A stretch of 44,514 bases of DNA from positions 1 to 44,514 of the forward strand of contig JASVEC010000130.1 of assembly GCA_030770535.1 (NCBI GenBank). Reading direction: 5' to 3'. Each line of letters begins with the position of its first letter. The first letter of the stretch is position 1. This document shows positions 21,755 through 32,427 of this stretch, in pieces. The stretch comes from Batkoa obscura. Its lineage: Eukaryota > Entomophthoromycota > Entomophthoromycetes > Entomophthorales > Batkoaceae. The notes beneath the pieces are model-generated. The model did no database searches, had not been told where the DNA came from, and saw only the letters and a list, made by a program, of their open reading frames with translations. The position numbers and the translations under genes are program-made.

Positions 21755-23330
21755 ATGGAAGTTAAAATTATAAGATGGATAAATCTTTGGGCTTGGACTC
21801 ACCTTTTAATGGGAATATTGAAGAGTATACAAAACATTGAAAAACCATACTGGAAGAATATGAAATAGGTTGTATAATTAACGAATATATATGAGTTGTA
21901 ATTTTGTTAAATGGATTAAAGGCAATACTGATTTAAATGATAGATTAAACTGAGATATGTGCTTCATTTATTATGAATAGCGATTAAAGTTTTATAAAGA
22001 AGGATATATATTCTATATGGTATTTCAAACAAGCTAAAGAAGAAATTTATAGACAGCTTTATAAGTTATTTCCAAAGATGAAATGTACTATAGCTAGAGC
22101 ATGCATTATTTCTGGTTACAATAAATCATACAAAGAATTAAAAAGTTAACCGGAAATAAACATAATGATGAAAGGATATTTTACTAATAATTTGAGAATT
22201 TATAATTCAATTATGGGAAGTGAAATAAAATATTATATAACAGGTGACTATAGATTAAGATATCATGATCCTATTGAAGTTAACTATAATTATAATGATG
22301 CATGTATTGTAAGCAAAACTAAAGAATGTCCCAGTATTTGTCATAAAGGTGACAGTTACCAACTTAAAGGACATGTATATTTCGATTTGTTGAAAAATAG
22401 TATATTAGATGTCAAACCGAATAACAAGAGGCAAATTATATTCTAGAGATTCAATTGATAAATATCATTTAATAAATATCTCACTCTGTACCAAACTATG
22501 CTTATGTTAATAAGGATCTCTTAGTACTTTATTCTGCGTATACAAGCGATATAAAGAAGTACAAATTGCTCAGAAGATCCAGTTCAATTTCTAAAAAATT
22601 ACATTGTGTTATAAGAGGAATTCATTACAACTATGAATTCCCCAAATGAGTTGAAGATAACGTTAGTTTAACTGATAAAATCTCCAAAGCTATAAACGCA
22701 TCTTTTTTGATGAGTAATATATGTGACTTTGGTAATAAAAATATCACATATCCTATATGGTACCCAAAACAGCAGATGAAGCAACATATAAGCACTGTTA
22801 TATGAAATATTCTAAAATAAATATATAAGCCCAGTAGCAGAAATCAGTATATCATCAAAACCTAAAAATTGTAATTGTTTGTTTGTTATTAATGAGATTA
22901 TGTCCAAAATTAAAGAGCATGGAAAGGTATGAAAAAAAATGAACGAAGAACATGAAGTTTATTTAACGGATGAATGTGAAGAATATTTCAAAGGTCTGGG
23001 TTCAGGTACTTTAGTTTATTCCAGATTAAAATCTCAATAAATCAAAAACTTAACCGATGAATAATACGAGACAAATAAGCAATATATATTAGATGGTCCT
23101 TTAAATCCAGATGATATCTATTCTAATTACTGGGTTTACGATTTATTACAGAATGACGAAGCTATAGATTCTTTACTTCAACTGAAATCAAGATCTATTG
23201 AAGCTTATCTTGAAGTAAATCAAAATACAAGAACTATTATATTTAATAGGTCTATCGAAAATAAAAAAGAAGAGTATAAAAACAATGAAAGTAATGCAGA
23301 CCTATATTTAACTTTTGGATTTTTTTTATA
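21755..23330 (+). pseudogene. Decayed gene with internal repeats, family not recognised
   Basis: Coding-like sequence runs on the plus strand in changing frames with several stops. The best preserved stretch is 22165-22446 (93 codons, MMKGYFTNNLRIYNSIMG..., ending at TAG). Preceding it, in another frame, is IYSIWYFKQAKEEIYRQLYK followed by LFPKMKCTIARACIISGYN. A related stretch appears at about 22744-22825 (YPIWYPK, then TADEATYKHCYMKYSKINI). The ancestor therefore had a repeated motif of the form IWY-x(4-5)-A-x-E-x2-Y-x3-Y. The last part, 22945-23330, reads CEEYFKGLGSGTLVYSRLKS, then PLNPDDIYSNYWVYDLL. I cannot name the family; an ankyrin-like helical-repeat protein is possible. It appears to be a host gene in decay, with a MITE about 145 bp beyond its 3' end. 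Confidence 0.45.
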
Positions 23331-23475
23331 AAAACACAACCTATTTAACATGAATAAATAATCTTAATATTAAGTTTACTATTACATAACTTATCATTTG
23401 GATATTATGAAGTATTAGAACAAGCGGAATACACAACAGATATGAAATTGTACAAAATAAAATTGTAAAACGATA

Positions 23476-23576
23476 TGGGGATGTATTTTTGTGTTTAAGG
23501 ATTTTACTAACAACTTTTCCGCTTTAAATAGTGCTTAAAAATGGAAAAAATAATGAAGTCAAAAAAAACACTCCCA
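23476..23576 (+). mobile_element. MITE, ~100-bp family, intact-looking
   Basis: The element begins TGGGGATGTATTTTTGTG and ends AAACACTCCCA. It is flanked by TA at 23474-23475 and 23577-23578. It is one of the best-preserved copies. Confidence 0.85.
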
Positions 23577-24855
23577 TATACTACATCTAATAGACTATTT
23601 AAAAATTCAACTCAAAAGCTTCTTAATTAATGTGTTTATATCAAATAGTCAAGAAAAATCAACATTTATAAAAGGCATGGCAAAAGTGGAGATCATAAAC
23701 CAATTCAGAGATAAAGTAGCTTGAGTAAATAGATTAGTAGAAGGAACAAAAGAAAGCAGAGGATTAGGACATTTCAGTGTATTTAGATTGATGAATAGTA
23801 TTGTAAGAGGAAAGTAAGAAAAATTATCGATTGATATATATCAATAATTCAAAAGATTCATTCAACTTTAAAACAATAGAAGCATATAAATTTCGTCAAA
23901 AATCATTAAGAAGAAAGATTAGAGAAATTGAAAATATCAAATCTCGGCCTTATTGTAAAGTAAATTGCAGGAGTTAAAGGGAAATTAAGCTGTGTTATAA
24001 GAAGCACAAAATGATGTAATACAGGGTTGTAGGTAAAATTTTAGATACCATATTAAGGACAAGTGCGCTTAGTTTAAAAAAACATTGCATTTAGCAGTCA
24101 AACATTGTATTTAACCACTTTTTCTTTAATTTTATTAGCACTATTTTTAATAAAAATTGGAAATTTATTGTAACTTTAGGATCATGTCTAAATATGTTTA
24201 CAACTTTGAAATATATCTTTTTAAAGTAGTTTTGTCTTATTAAAATGTTTCAATCGTATTAAAAGTATAGTAGATACTGTATAATACTTTCCACTGTGGT
24301 TATTTATTTCTTGAATTTTATAATGTCATATAGGTATCAGATAAGGGATAAATATATGAGGATATGGTATAATTATATTATAAAAGATACGATATTCAAT
24401 TTGAATATATTTATCTTAAATATTATTTAATAAAAATAAAGGTTAGTGTAATTTTAATGATGGGATCATATTTATATAAGTCAAAGAAGTATTATTTAAA
24501 AAACCTAACAAATTTAATCTTATAAAATACTGGAAACAGTGTTCAGGTCATCCATGCTTTATTTTTTAAACTTTATAAAAATTCTATTTTAAATTAATTC
24601 TTAATTGATAACTTGATCTTAATAAATTGAATAGATTTTTTTATAAAGGGTAGGACTACATTAGGTTTTATTTTACATTATAAGTTAGTTTTGTTTGAAT
24701 ATTTTAATTTGTTGTTTATTTACTACTATTAATAGTTTATCTTAATAAGACTCTTGAAATTAATACTTCTAAGTAAACAAAAGGATGATTCAATCTATTT
24801 AAGTAATAATCTCTGTTTGATTTGAGTTAAAATAATATAACTACAAATTACTATA
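23577..24855. other. Gene-poor stretch with possible coding debris
   Basis: From 23680 to about 23960 short coding-like fragments occur on the plus strand (e.g. KGMAKVEIINQFRDKVA, then VNRLVEGTKESRGLGHF, then SVFRLMNSIVRGK) separated by stops. They may belong to the decayed gene ending near 23330 or to another one. From 24,000 to 24,855 I see only AT-rich DNA. Confidence 0.35.
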
Positions 24856-24952
24856 TGGGAGTGTTTTTCTTTAACTTCATTATTTTTTCCATTTTTTAAG
24901 TGCTATTTAGCGGAAAATTTGAGTAAAATTCTTAAACACAAATACATCCCCA
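24856..24952 (-). mobile_element. MITE, ~100-bp family
   Basis: This minus-orientation copy begins TGGGAGTGTTTTTCTTT and ends AATACATCCCCA, with TA on both sides (24854-24855, 24953-24954). It lies about 200 bp before a tRNA-Gly gene. Confidence 0.8.
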
Positions 24953-25149
24953 TATAAAATAAATCAATTGTTTGATTTTATCTGTAAATAACTTTTATCT
25001 AATATAGATTTGGAAATACATAACTGATACCTTTTGTCTAAATCTTTTTATAATGTAATATTAGTCCAAATCGCGTTTTAAATTGGTTTTTACTTAGGGT
25101 TGAGTTATAAAAAAAACGTATATAATTTTTTTAAGATGTTTAGTTTTAT

Positions 25150-25220
25150 GCAATGTTGGTTTAGTGGTAAAATTGCCGCCTGCCACGCGGCAGCCCCGGG
25201 TTCGATTCCCGGACATTGCA
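25150..25220 (+). tRNA. tRNA-Gly (GCC), copy 1
   Basis: The 71-nt cloverleaf has acceptor stem GCAATGT pairing with ACATTGC plus discriminator A. The D arm contains GGTTTAGTGGTAAAA (A box), the anticodon loop CTGCCAC gives GCC, and the T arm contains GGTTCGATTCC (B box). There is no intron. A T6 tract about 20 bases downstream can serve as Pol III terminator. The sequence is identical to the copies at 26661 and 37624. Confidence 0.97.
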
Positions 25221-25665
25221 ATTAGTATTCTCTAATCTTTTTTAATAATCATGTATTATTGCTATTGATGTTTTCTTTGGTTTATCACTTCTATTTTTTT
25301 TAAAATACATCTCCGTATAGTGTCGTCTTTTAAAAAACCTGCCAATATTATATAATTACCTTTGCGTATTTAAGTTGCAAAAAAACCTATAACCAATCAG
25401 ATAAGCTACATAAAAGTGTTGCAAAATGCTAAAAATTAAGCTAAAAAGTTTAAAAAATTAAAAACAAAAATTACTGTAAATAATAAAATACATTACCATA
25501 TGGTATTAAAAAATTAATATATTATGTCAATCATAGTTATGACTATTTGAGTTATTTTGATTTTGATTTTAACTATATTAATATTAATATTAATAATGAT
25601 TATTTTATATTAACTGTAAAAGGTTGAGTTTATAAAAAAGTTTATAAAACTTATTAAAGAATATA

Positions 25666-25766
25666 TGAGGATGTATTTTTGTATCCAAGATTTTTACTGA
25701 CAATTTTTCCACTTGAATAGCGCTTAAAAGATGGAAAAAGTAATGAAGCCAAAAAAAACACCCCCA
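25666..25766 (+). mobile_element. MITE, ~100-bp family
   Basis: The element begins TGAGGATGTATTTTTGT and ends AACACCCCCA. TA flanks are at 25664-25665 and 25767-25768. Confidence 0.8.
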
Positions 25767-25808
25767 TATAAAATAAAAAAAAGTTATTTAGTAAAATAAA
25801 AATAAAAA

Positions 25809-25906
25809 TGAGGTGTGTTTTTGTGCTCAAGAATAACTAACAATCTTTTCACTCAAACAACACTTAAAAAATGAAAAAAGTGATGAAATCAAAAAAAATA
25901 TCCTCA
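25809..25906 (+). mobile_element. MITE, ~100-bp family, diverged
   Basis: This second plus-oriented copy lies 42 bp after the previous one. It begins TGAGGTGTGTTTTTGTG and ends AATATCCTCA. It is more diverged and lacks clear TA flanks. Confidence 0.65.
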
Positions 25907-26306
25907 ATAATAGTAATGATATTAATTATAAAAAATTAAAAATATATATAAAATATAGTAACAGTCATTTTTTTAAATCAATTGTATCTGAATTTAAAAA
26001 CATAATAACTTTTAGTAGTAAAAGCACTTAGTTAATTAAATATATAATAAACTATATAAAATAGTAAATACAAGTATAGTAAAAAAGCAATTTATACAAT
26101 GTATAAGCTTTAATATAAAAATAAAGTACAATAATTTTGAAAGTAATGCTTTTTGTATTTAAAATAAATTTATATTATAATATTATAGTAATTATATTTA
26201 TTTAAACAAGCTGATAAGTATTTAACTTAAAAGTAAATATTCAAGTTTTTTTAATAAACAGTAATAAAAGTTTTATTTTAAGATTATTCTAAAGCAGAAA
26301 TATATA

Positions 26307-26398
26307 CAAGAATGCATTTTCTTAAGAATTTTGCCAACAGTTTTTCTGCTCAAATAATGGTCAAAAAATAAAAGTGATGAAATTAAAAAAACATCCCT
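26307..26398 (+). mobile_element. MITE, ~100-bp family, diverged
   Basis: The inner blocks TTAAGAATTTTGCCAACAG and CAAATAATGGTCAAAAAATA and the end AAAAAACATCCC are recognisable. The 5' end is degraded. Confidence 0.6.
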
Positions 26399-26530
26399 AT
26401 ATTATTTGATATACAATTTAGACTTGAATTAATTAATTAATTAGAAAAGCCTATTATAAAGTTATATTAGTATTAAATAAAATACAACTAACATCCAATC
26501 AATCAACAGTATTATCTTTCATATTAATCA

Positions 26531-26605
26531 TATCACTTTTTCCATCTTTTAAACACTATTTGGGTGGAAAAATTGTTAGTAAAATTTAAATACAAATATA
26601 TCCCT
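26531..26605 (-). mobile_element. MITE fragment, ~100-bp family
   Basis: This is a minus-oriented partial copy (ATCACTTTTTCCATCTTTTA ... TATATCCCT) lacking its outer left end. It ends 55 bp before a tRNA-Gly gene. Confidence 0.6.
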
Positions 26606-26660
26606 AAATAAAAAATTCTGAAGGTAATCATTATAATATTTTTAACATTTCTATTTACAT

Positions 26661-26731
26661 GCAATGTTGGTTTAGTGGTAAAATTGCCGCCTGCCACGCG
26701 GCAGCCCCGGGTTCGATTCCCGGACATTGCA
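26661..26731 (+). tRNA. tRNA-Gly (GCC), copy 2
   Basis: This gene is identical over 71 nt to the copy at 25150-25220, including both internal promoter boxes and anticodon GCC. TTTT begins directly after the gene and is a likely Pol III terminator. The flanks differ from copy 1 beyond a base or two, so it is not part of a recent long duplication. Confidence 0.97.
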
Positions 26732-26971
26732 TTTTATCTGGTCTAGATGCATTTATTTTAATCTCAACTTTTACCAAATATTTAATACATTTAAAAATAC
26801 AAGATTATTTAAAAAATTTTAATTCAATATTATACATAATGAAGGTTTTATAAAGCTTTTGGTAATTTTTGAGTATTTATTTTGCTGATTGTAATTCATT
26901 AAAAGAATTGCAGAATAAATTTAAAACTTTAAATTTGATAATGGTAGCATATTATAATAAAAAAAGAAACA

Positions 26972-27069
26972 TAGGGAGTGTTTTTGACTTCATTATTTTT
27001 TCCATTTTTTAAGCATTATTTAAGCGGAAAATTTGTTAGTAAAATCTTAAACACAAAAATATATCACCA
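26972..27069 (-). mobile_element. MITE, ~100-bp family
   Basis: This minus-oriented copy begins TAGGGAGTGTTTTTGAC and ends ATATATCACCA followed by TA. The core AAGCATTATTTAAGCGGAAA is present. Confidence 0.75.
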
Positions 27070-27217
27070 TATATTCAAATATCTCTGACATTAGTCAATA
27101 ATTAAAAGAAACCTTGTTGGAGATAAACTTGAAAACAAGTCTGATTTTAAGTTTAATTTAACTTTGCATTTGATTTGACATCTTTTTATCGTTAACATTA
27201 AAAATCAATAATGATTT

Positions 27218-28987
27218 ATGGATCCTATCATCAAACACATAAAAATTAGACTATATAAACATAATAAATCTATCAAACTAAAATCAAATAGAATGATTTT
27301 TTTAACTTTAATTTTAACTTTTGTTTATTCAAATTATGGAGCACTTTTATTAAAAAGCAAAAGCTACCTGTCTAATAATAGATTGAGCATTAGATTGCAC
27401 TGTTCATCTGGTGATAGAAGCCACATAAAATCACTTTTAGAAGTTGGCATTGAGTTAGTAAAGAGAGTTCTTGAGGTAACTTATGTAACATTACAACAAA
27501 ACACTCAATTTGTTCAATAATATAATATAAAAAATTATACTATAGACGATGCAAAAACAGAGATTAAAAAATATAACATGATTTGTAACAAATCAAAATA
27601 AATGATACCTCAATCTGAGACTAGTAAAAGTTCGAGATCTATGACAAGATCTTCAAGTATGCTTTTTATTAAATATTATCAAGTTTCTTTTGTACCACTT
27701 AAAGAGTATTTTATTGAATCCAAGCCAGATCTTTTGATTTGTAGTTTTTTACTCATTCCCGTATTGATTTAGTGAAACGTTTAAGTATACCTTTAATTGT
27801 TAGTTATCAAACAACAGATGGTATCGGATTAATCAATAAACCATTTGTTACTCAAGAATTTAAATATCATCTAATTTATATAAAAAAGATGTTCTTTATT
27901 GAACGTTTCAATTATCAAATTATAAAACTAGTAATTAAAATATACTATCTTTTTAGCCTTATTAAATCGAATAATTAAGAAAGATACATCAAGTTCCTTA
28001 TGTTAATGGTTTGAACCCTGGGTTTAACTATGGATTAAATATTGCTAATAGTTTTATCGGATTTGAACCAGCAATCATATTAATGCCAAACTTAATTCAC
28101 ATTAGTTAAATTATGCCTAGAAATAAAGATACATTAACCTCTGAATTGGAATTCTTTTACAGACATCAAAATGCCTTATTTATTACTTTTAGCTTACATT
28201 CCATATTAAACGATAGTATAACCAAAAAGATATTACAATGGTTCTTACTAGCAATTAAAGGACGAATTATTGATAGCATAGTGTGGTGATTAGATAAACT
28301 TAAACAAGATGATTTTCCAATCTAAATAAATCGTGGTAAGGGTGGCAAAATAAAAGTAACGGGGTTATTCAAAAGAAGGAATAAAAACATATGATTGTTG
28401 CGCTAGGCATTAGAAGTATCTGTTTTGAGTCATGAATATTAAATTATTCTATCCTATGGTGGTTTAGAATCTATATCTAAATCTACTTATTCAAATATAT
28501 CTGTGTTATATTTAGTATCATTTGAAGATAAATTAAAAAATGGAAATTAGAGAAGGTAAGGTCTGGCTTTTATGTTAACAAATTCACATTTACTCTGAAT
28601 TTTTTGAGTGGTCAGATTAAGATAATTATTGAAGATAAGAATGATAAATTTCAATCAAACCTATTAAGAATAAAAATTATTTCTCATTATAGCTAAGAGA
28701 CTCGATTGTACAGCTGATTTGCTTGAGTAGTATACATATACTACTGAATCATATGGAAAGCACGAACCTTATGATGCTAATTCTAATTTATCGCCATGTA
28801 AAATTAAACACCTTATTCAGTATCGCATCAAATGTTCTTTGTTCCAGTTAAGGATGCTGATATTTATGATTCAGTTATTTTACTGCTATTATCAACTATT
28901 GTAATTCCGATTTATTGTTTATATCATATTTTTGTGTTCTTAATCACATACTATAAGGGAGCTTTAAAAAAGTCTAAAATGAGATAA
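27218..28987 (+). pseudogene. UDP-glycosyltransferase gene, decayed
   Basis: The N-terminal part is open for 100 codons from 27218, and the ATG at 27293 gives a signal-peptide-like start (MIFLTLILTFVYSNYGALLL). It is followed by SHIKSLLEVGIELVKRVLEV and TYVTL, the N-terminal signature of GT1 enzymes. Later parts in other frames include DGIGLINKPFV, NPGFNYGLNIANSF, MPNLIH, FFYRHQNALFITF and, at 28443-28480, IILSYGGLESISKSTY, the counterpart of the sugar-nucleotide-binding block (usually LSHGG, here with Tyr for His). The C-terminal end (28860-28987) is a membrane segment, YDSVILLLLSTIVIPIYCLY, and a lysine-rich tail KKSKMR. The order signal peptide, GT1 domain, TM anchor is that of ER UGTs, which transfer sugars to lipophilic acceptors. 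Many stops and frame changes make it non-functional. Confidence 0.75.
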
Positions 28988-30850
28988 ATTATAGACATAA
29001 TCGGAAAATATTGTTATATTTTCATTGAAGATATTATTTTTACTTTTATACTTTTCTATATTTTTTTGTTTTCAAATAAGGTCAAATATTCTAAATTAAT
29101 CTGTTTAACTTATAAGGTTACATACAATTATATTTATCTTTATTACTTTTTTTATTGTTTATATTTATTATATTTATTATATTTGATGTAAATCGGACTT
29201 TTTATAATAAAACAGTAAGATTAACATTAAGCCAGTTGGAACAAAGTAAATCTATAACATTTATTAAAAGTTGAAATTTATTTATAATATTAATATTGAC
29301 TTTTTGTTATGTAACCTTGATAACAAGGTATATTATAATAAAGTTCACTTTCCTTTTTGTAAGGAGTTAAAATACAATATTAAAACGCTTACTATTAGCC
29401 TTGTTTTCATTTTTGTATCGACCTATTAAATGCATATTAAATCATAGTTACTTTCTAGCTTAAGGAAAACTTATTTTGAGTTTTAATATCTGTTTTTCTA
29501 ATACTTCTTATTAAAACAGGGTTCATTTTATAAGACCGTTTTAGACGAAACATTATTTAAAAATCATCGTTTACATCTACAACTGTTTCTAGACACCGTC
29601 TTATTAGGTCGTTTTATATTACTAATTGTATATCCATTATATATATCCTCACAAGCTTATCTTTATAGCGTTTTAGTACTATAGAGGATTGATTGTTAAT
29701 TTGAATATTTATTTCTTACAAAACTCAACTATACCTACCTCCTTTAATATAAAATTCAAACTGATATCAATCAATATAAAACCTTTTCTCAAACCTAATC
29801 CAGTTTTAGATAATTGTAAGCATCGTTCACATAACTGATACCTTTATCTTTTGCCTTAATCCTTTTATAACGTTACTTCAATTACTCCCAGCATTTAATA
29901 TCCCAATTTTTTAACAAAGAATTAAAAATAAAGTTTATGTTTTTTTTTTTAAATTACTATATACAATATTAGTATAGTGATAAAGTTATCACTTACAACA
30001 AGTATTTACGTTCAATTTATAGGTATTAAAAATGATTGTATGCAAAATTACTAAAGCCCGAAGTAAATCCAAGTAAAGTATTCAATGCGGATCCGTTAGT
30101 AATTAAATACTTTAGATCTAGTTCCCAGTGCAAAGGAAAGATGGTTTATCACGACATTGAATATTTCAACAAATTTCGCTTTAGTTTTAAGCAATAGCAA
30201 AAAAAATCTCTTAGGTCAATTTTTGATTATTTTTGAAATTTTAATTTGGTATAATTTATTTAATATTTAAAATTAAATAGTAGTAAAAACTAAATAAATT
30301 ATTGTTAGAAATTTATAAAAGGCTTCGATATTTGGCTACTGCATGGTCTGTTGCTTAAAAAGAATATTTGATACTCAGAGTGTTGATACGTGCTGTATGA
30401 TTTTAGTATAAATACAAATTGTTTTTCGAGTTGAACAGATGATTTCTATTTTTATTAAAGTACTTTTTATAATAGAAATAGATAATAGGTTCTTATTTTA
30501 TTTTAATTAGTGAGGTAGTTAAATGGATTTTTAGATATATTAAGTTGAATGTATTGTGTTTATACTATGTCTACTAATCTATATAAGCAATTCTACTTCT
30601 ATCAATTATTAGTAAGATATTAAATAACTCAATAAAACAAATAAAACATAATTTATTATTTATAATTGACTCATGGAGCATTCAACTATGAAATAATTTG
30701 TAGAAATAAGAATTCAAATCAATTAGTGTAGTTACTAAATTAAGAAATATACCAACTTTCAATTAATTCCAATGATAATATCAAGTATTCATTTTAAATT
30801 AACTGTCTCTTTCTTCTTTTTTTTATTGCAATTATTTTTCCAATATAACT
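28988..30850. other. Gene-poor interval with minor structures
   Basis: There is no complete gene in this 1.9-kb stretch. Two things stand out. At 29530-29612 imperfect inverted ends TATAAGACCGTTTTAGAC and, on the other strand, AATAAGACGGTGTCTAGA may mark a small old element. At 30033-30197 a 51-codon open stretch (KLLKPEVNPSKVFNADPLVI, then KYFRSSSQCKGKMVYHDIEY) looks coding but has no start and no partner. A 60-bp piece at 29825-29888 resembles 25014-25068. Confidence 0.35.
30795..30850 (+). promoter_or_regulatory. Polypyrimidine leader of kelch gene 1
   Basis: The block TTAACTGTCTCTTTCTTC followed by T-runs lies just before the ATG at 30851. A similar block, AAACTGTTCTTTTTCTC, precedes kelch gene 2. 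Pyrimidine tracts near transcription starts are known from fungal promoters. Conservation between the paralogues suggests a shared promoter type. Confidence 0.4.
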
Positions 30851-32257
30851 ATGAATATTATTATTTTGTTGTTTTCAATATTGTTTTTATTCCAACATAA
30901 ACAAGTATTAGTGACAAGTATTCGATTAAATTATGGGGAATGTGCTATAGTTCAAAATAAAATATATTATGTTGGCGGTTATTTTTTAAGCAATTCACGT
31001 ACACAAATAAGTAATTCGTATTTATTTTCATTGTCTTTAAATCAAACTATAGAGTTAAATCAATCTGTAGCACCTTGGCAACAAGAGAATATTGACCCAA
31101 TTAGTAACTTACCAAGTAATATGACATTAAACAATTATAATAATGATTTGTTAATGTTAGGTGGTATTAATCGAAATAATCAAAACTTATTTCAAAAAAT
31201 TTATTTAAGTAAAAATTATAAGATGAAAACATTAAATATTCAATCTCATCCTTTATTTCAACTATATTTTAATAATAAAGAAGCATATTTAAATTCAATT
31301 TCATTGATTGGACATACATTTACTCAAAATAATAATAATAAAAATGAATTTATATTATATGGTGGTTTAATATCAAATGAAAAAAATGAGAACAGATTTA
31401 TTAGTAATATTTATATTTACAATATAAAAACAGATCAATGGAAATTAATTAATAATACTCAATATCAATCTATATTAGGCCATTATTCTTTTTATTATCA
31501 AAATCAAATATTATCCGTTTATGGCTATTCACCACAATTATTAGCATTAGATAAATTAACAATATTTAATTTAAATACATATAAATTCCAAATTCAAAAA
31601 TTAATAGGAGATATACCACCAATGAATAATTATCGATTTATTAATAATAATAATTATTTATATGCTTTAGAATTAAAAAATCAGTTTATTTATCAATTAA
31701 ATTTAAATAATTTAAAATGGAAAAAAATTTTATTGAAAAACAATTATTTATTTCAATTAAATTTAGACTCTTGTTTATTAAATTATCAAAATTATATAAT
31801 ACAATCATTTGGTGGTATGCAATTATTTACAGATGAAACTTATTTATTAAATCTACAAACAATGAATAGTACTAATGTATTTATACCAATTCAAAATAAT
31901 AACAATAATAACACATCAAGTAATAGTACATTAAATGATCTTAATTTATATAATTCAATAACAACTTCGAATGCTAAATCTCCATGGGTATTAATAGGAG
32001 TATTATTAACATTAAGTATGTTTTTATTTTTATTAGGCAGTTTAATATATATTAAATATGAAAATAAAAACAAAAATCAAGAATACTACGGTCATCATAA
32101 ACCACAACCAAGTTATCAATTAAAACCAATATGGATTGATAATACAAAATCATTAATGTTTGATAAAACATTAGTTAATTTACAATATAAAAAAATAGAT
32201 CGGGATTCTAAAGATAATACTATATTATCTGTTACTTCAAATCATTTTATTTCTTAA
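30851..32257 (+). CDS. Kelch-type single-pass membrane protein 1
   Basis: An intronless gene of 468 codons. Residues 1-23 (MNIIILLFSILFLFQHKQVL) form a signal peptide. The extracellular part, about 25-370, holds degenerate kelch blades with paired glycines and aromatic strands: IYYVGGYF, LLMLGGINRN, EFILYGGLIS, QSILGHYSFYYQNQILSVYG, IIQSFGGMQLF. This predicts a beta-propeller. There are many N-glycosylation sequons (NQS, NNT, NST). One membrane helix spans about 377-403 (WVLIGVLLTLSMFLFLLGSL), followed by a 65-residue cytosolic tail rich in Lys and Pro. The Asn-rich composition follows the AT-rich genome. It is a paralogue of the gene at 38734-40221. Function unknown; cell-surface recognition or attachment is inferred from the architecture. 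Confidence 0.85.
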   Translation: MNIIILLFSILFLFQHKQVLVTSIRLNYGECAIVQNKIYYVGGYFLSNSRTQISNSYLFSLSLNQTIELNQSVAPWQQENIDPISNLPSNMTLNNYNNDLLMLGGINRNNQNLFQKIYLSKNYKMKTLNIQSHPLFQLYFNNKEAYLNSISLIGHTFTQNNNNKNEFILYGGLISNEKNENRFISNIYIYNIKTDQWKLINNTQYQSILGHYSFYYQNQILSVYGYSPQLLALDKLTIFNLNTYKFQIQKLIGDIPPMNNYRFINNNNYLYALELKNQFIYQLNLNNLKWKKILLKNNYLFQLNLDSCLLNYQNYIIQSFGGMQLFTDETYLLNLQTMNSTNVFIPIQNNNNNNTSSNSTLNDLNLYNSITTSNAKSPWVLIGVLLTLSMFLFLLGSLIYIKYENKNKNQEYYGHHKPQPSYQLKPIWIDNTKSLMFDKTLVNLQYKKIDRDSKDNTILSVTSNHFIS

Positions 32258-32427
32258 TAATCTTATTCTTGTTTTATCTTAAACTTCTTTTGATTTATCT
32301 TATTTTACTTTACTTTTTTCTTTCTTATTTCTTCTGATTTACTTTCTCCTTTATAATTAAAAATAAATTTTATGTTATCATTATTATAAATTTTCTAAAT
32401 ATTTTATTTAATTTTCATACATTCAAT

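Noticed and set aside
22945-23040. Topoisomerase II fragment (EYFKGLGSGT)
   Set aside because: Only a short chance resemblance to YYKGLGTS; no other topoisomerase motif nearby.
26533-26853. Frames of 64 codons on both strands over 26533-26853
   Set aside because: They cross the tRNA-Gly gene and are chance openings.
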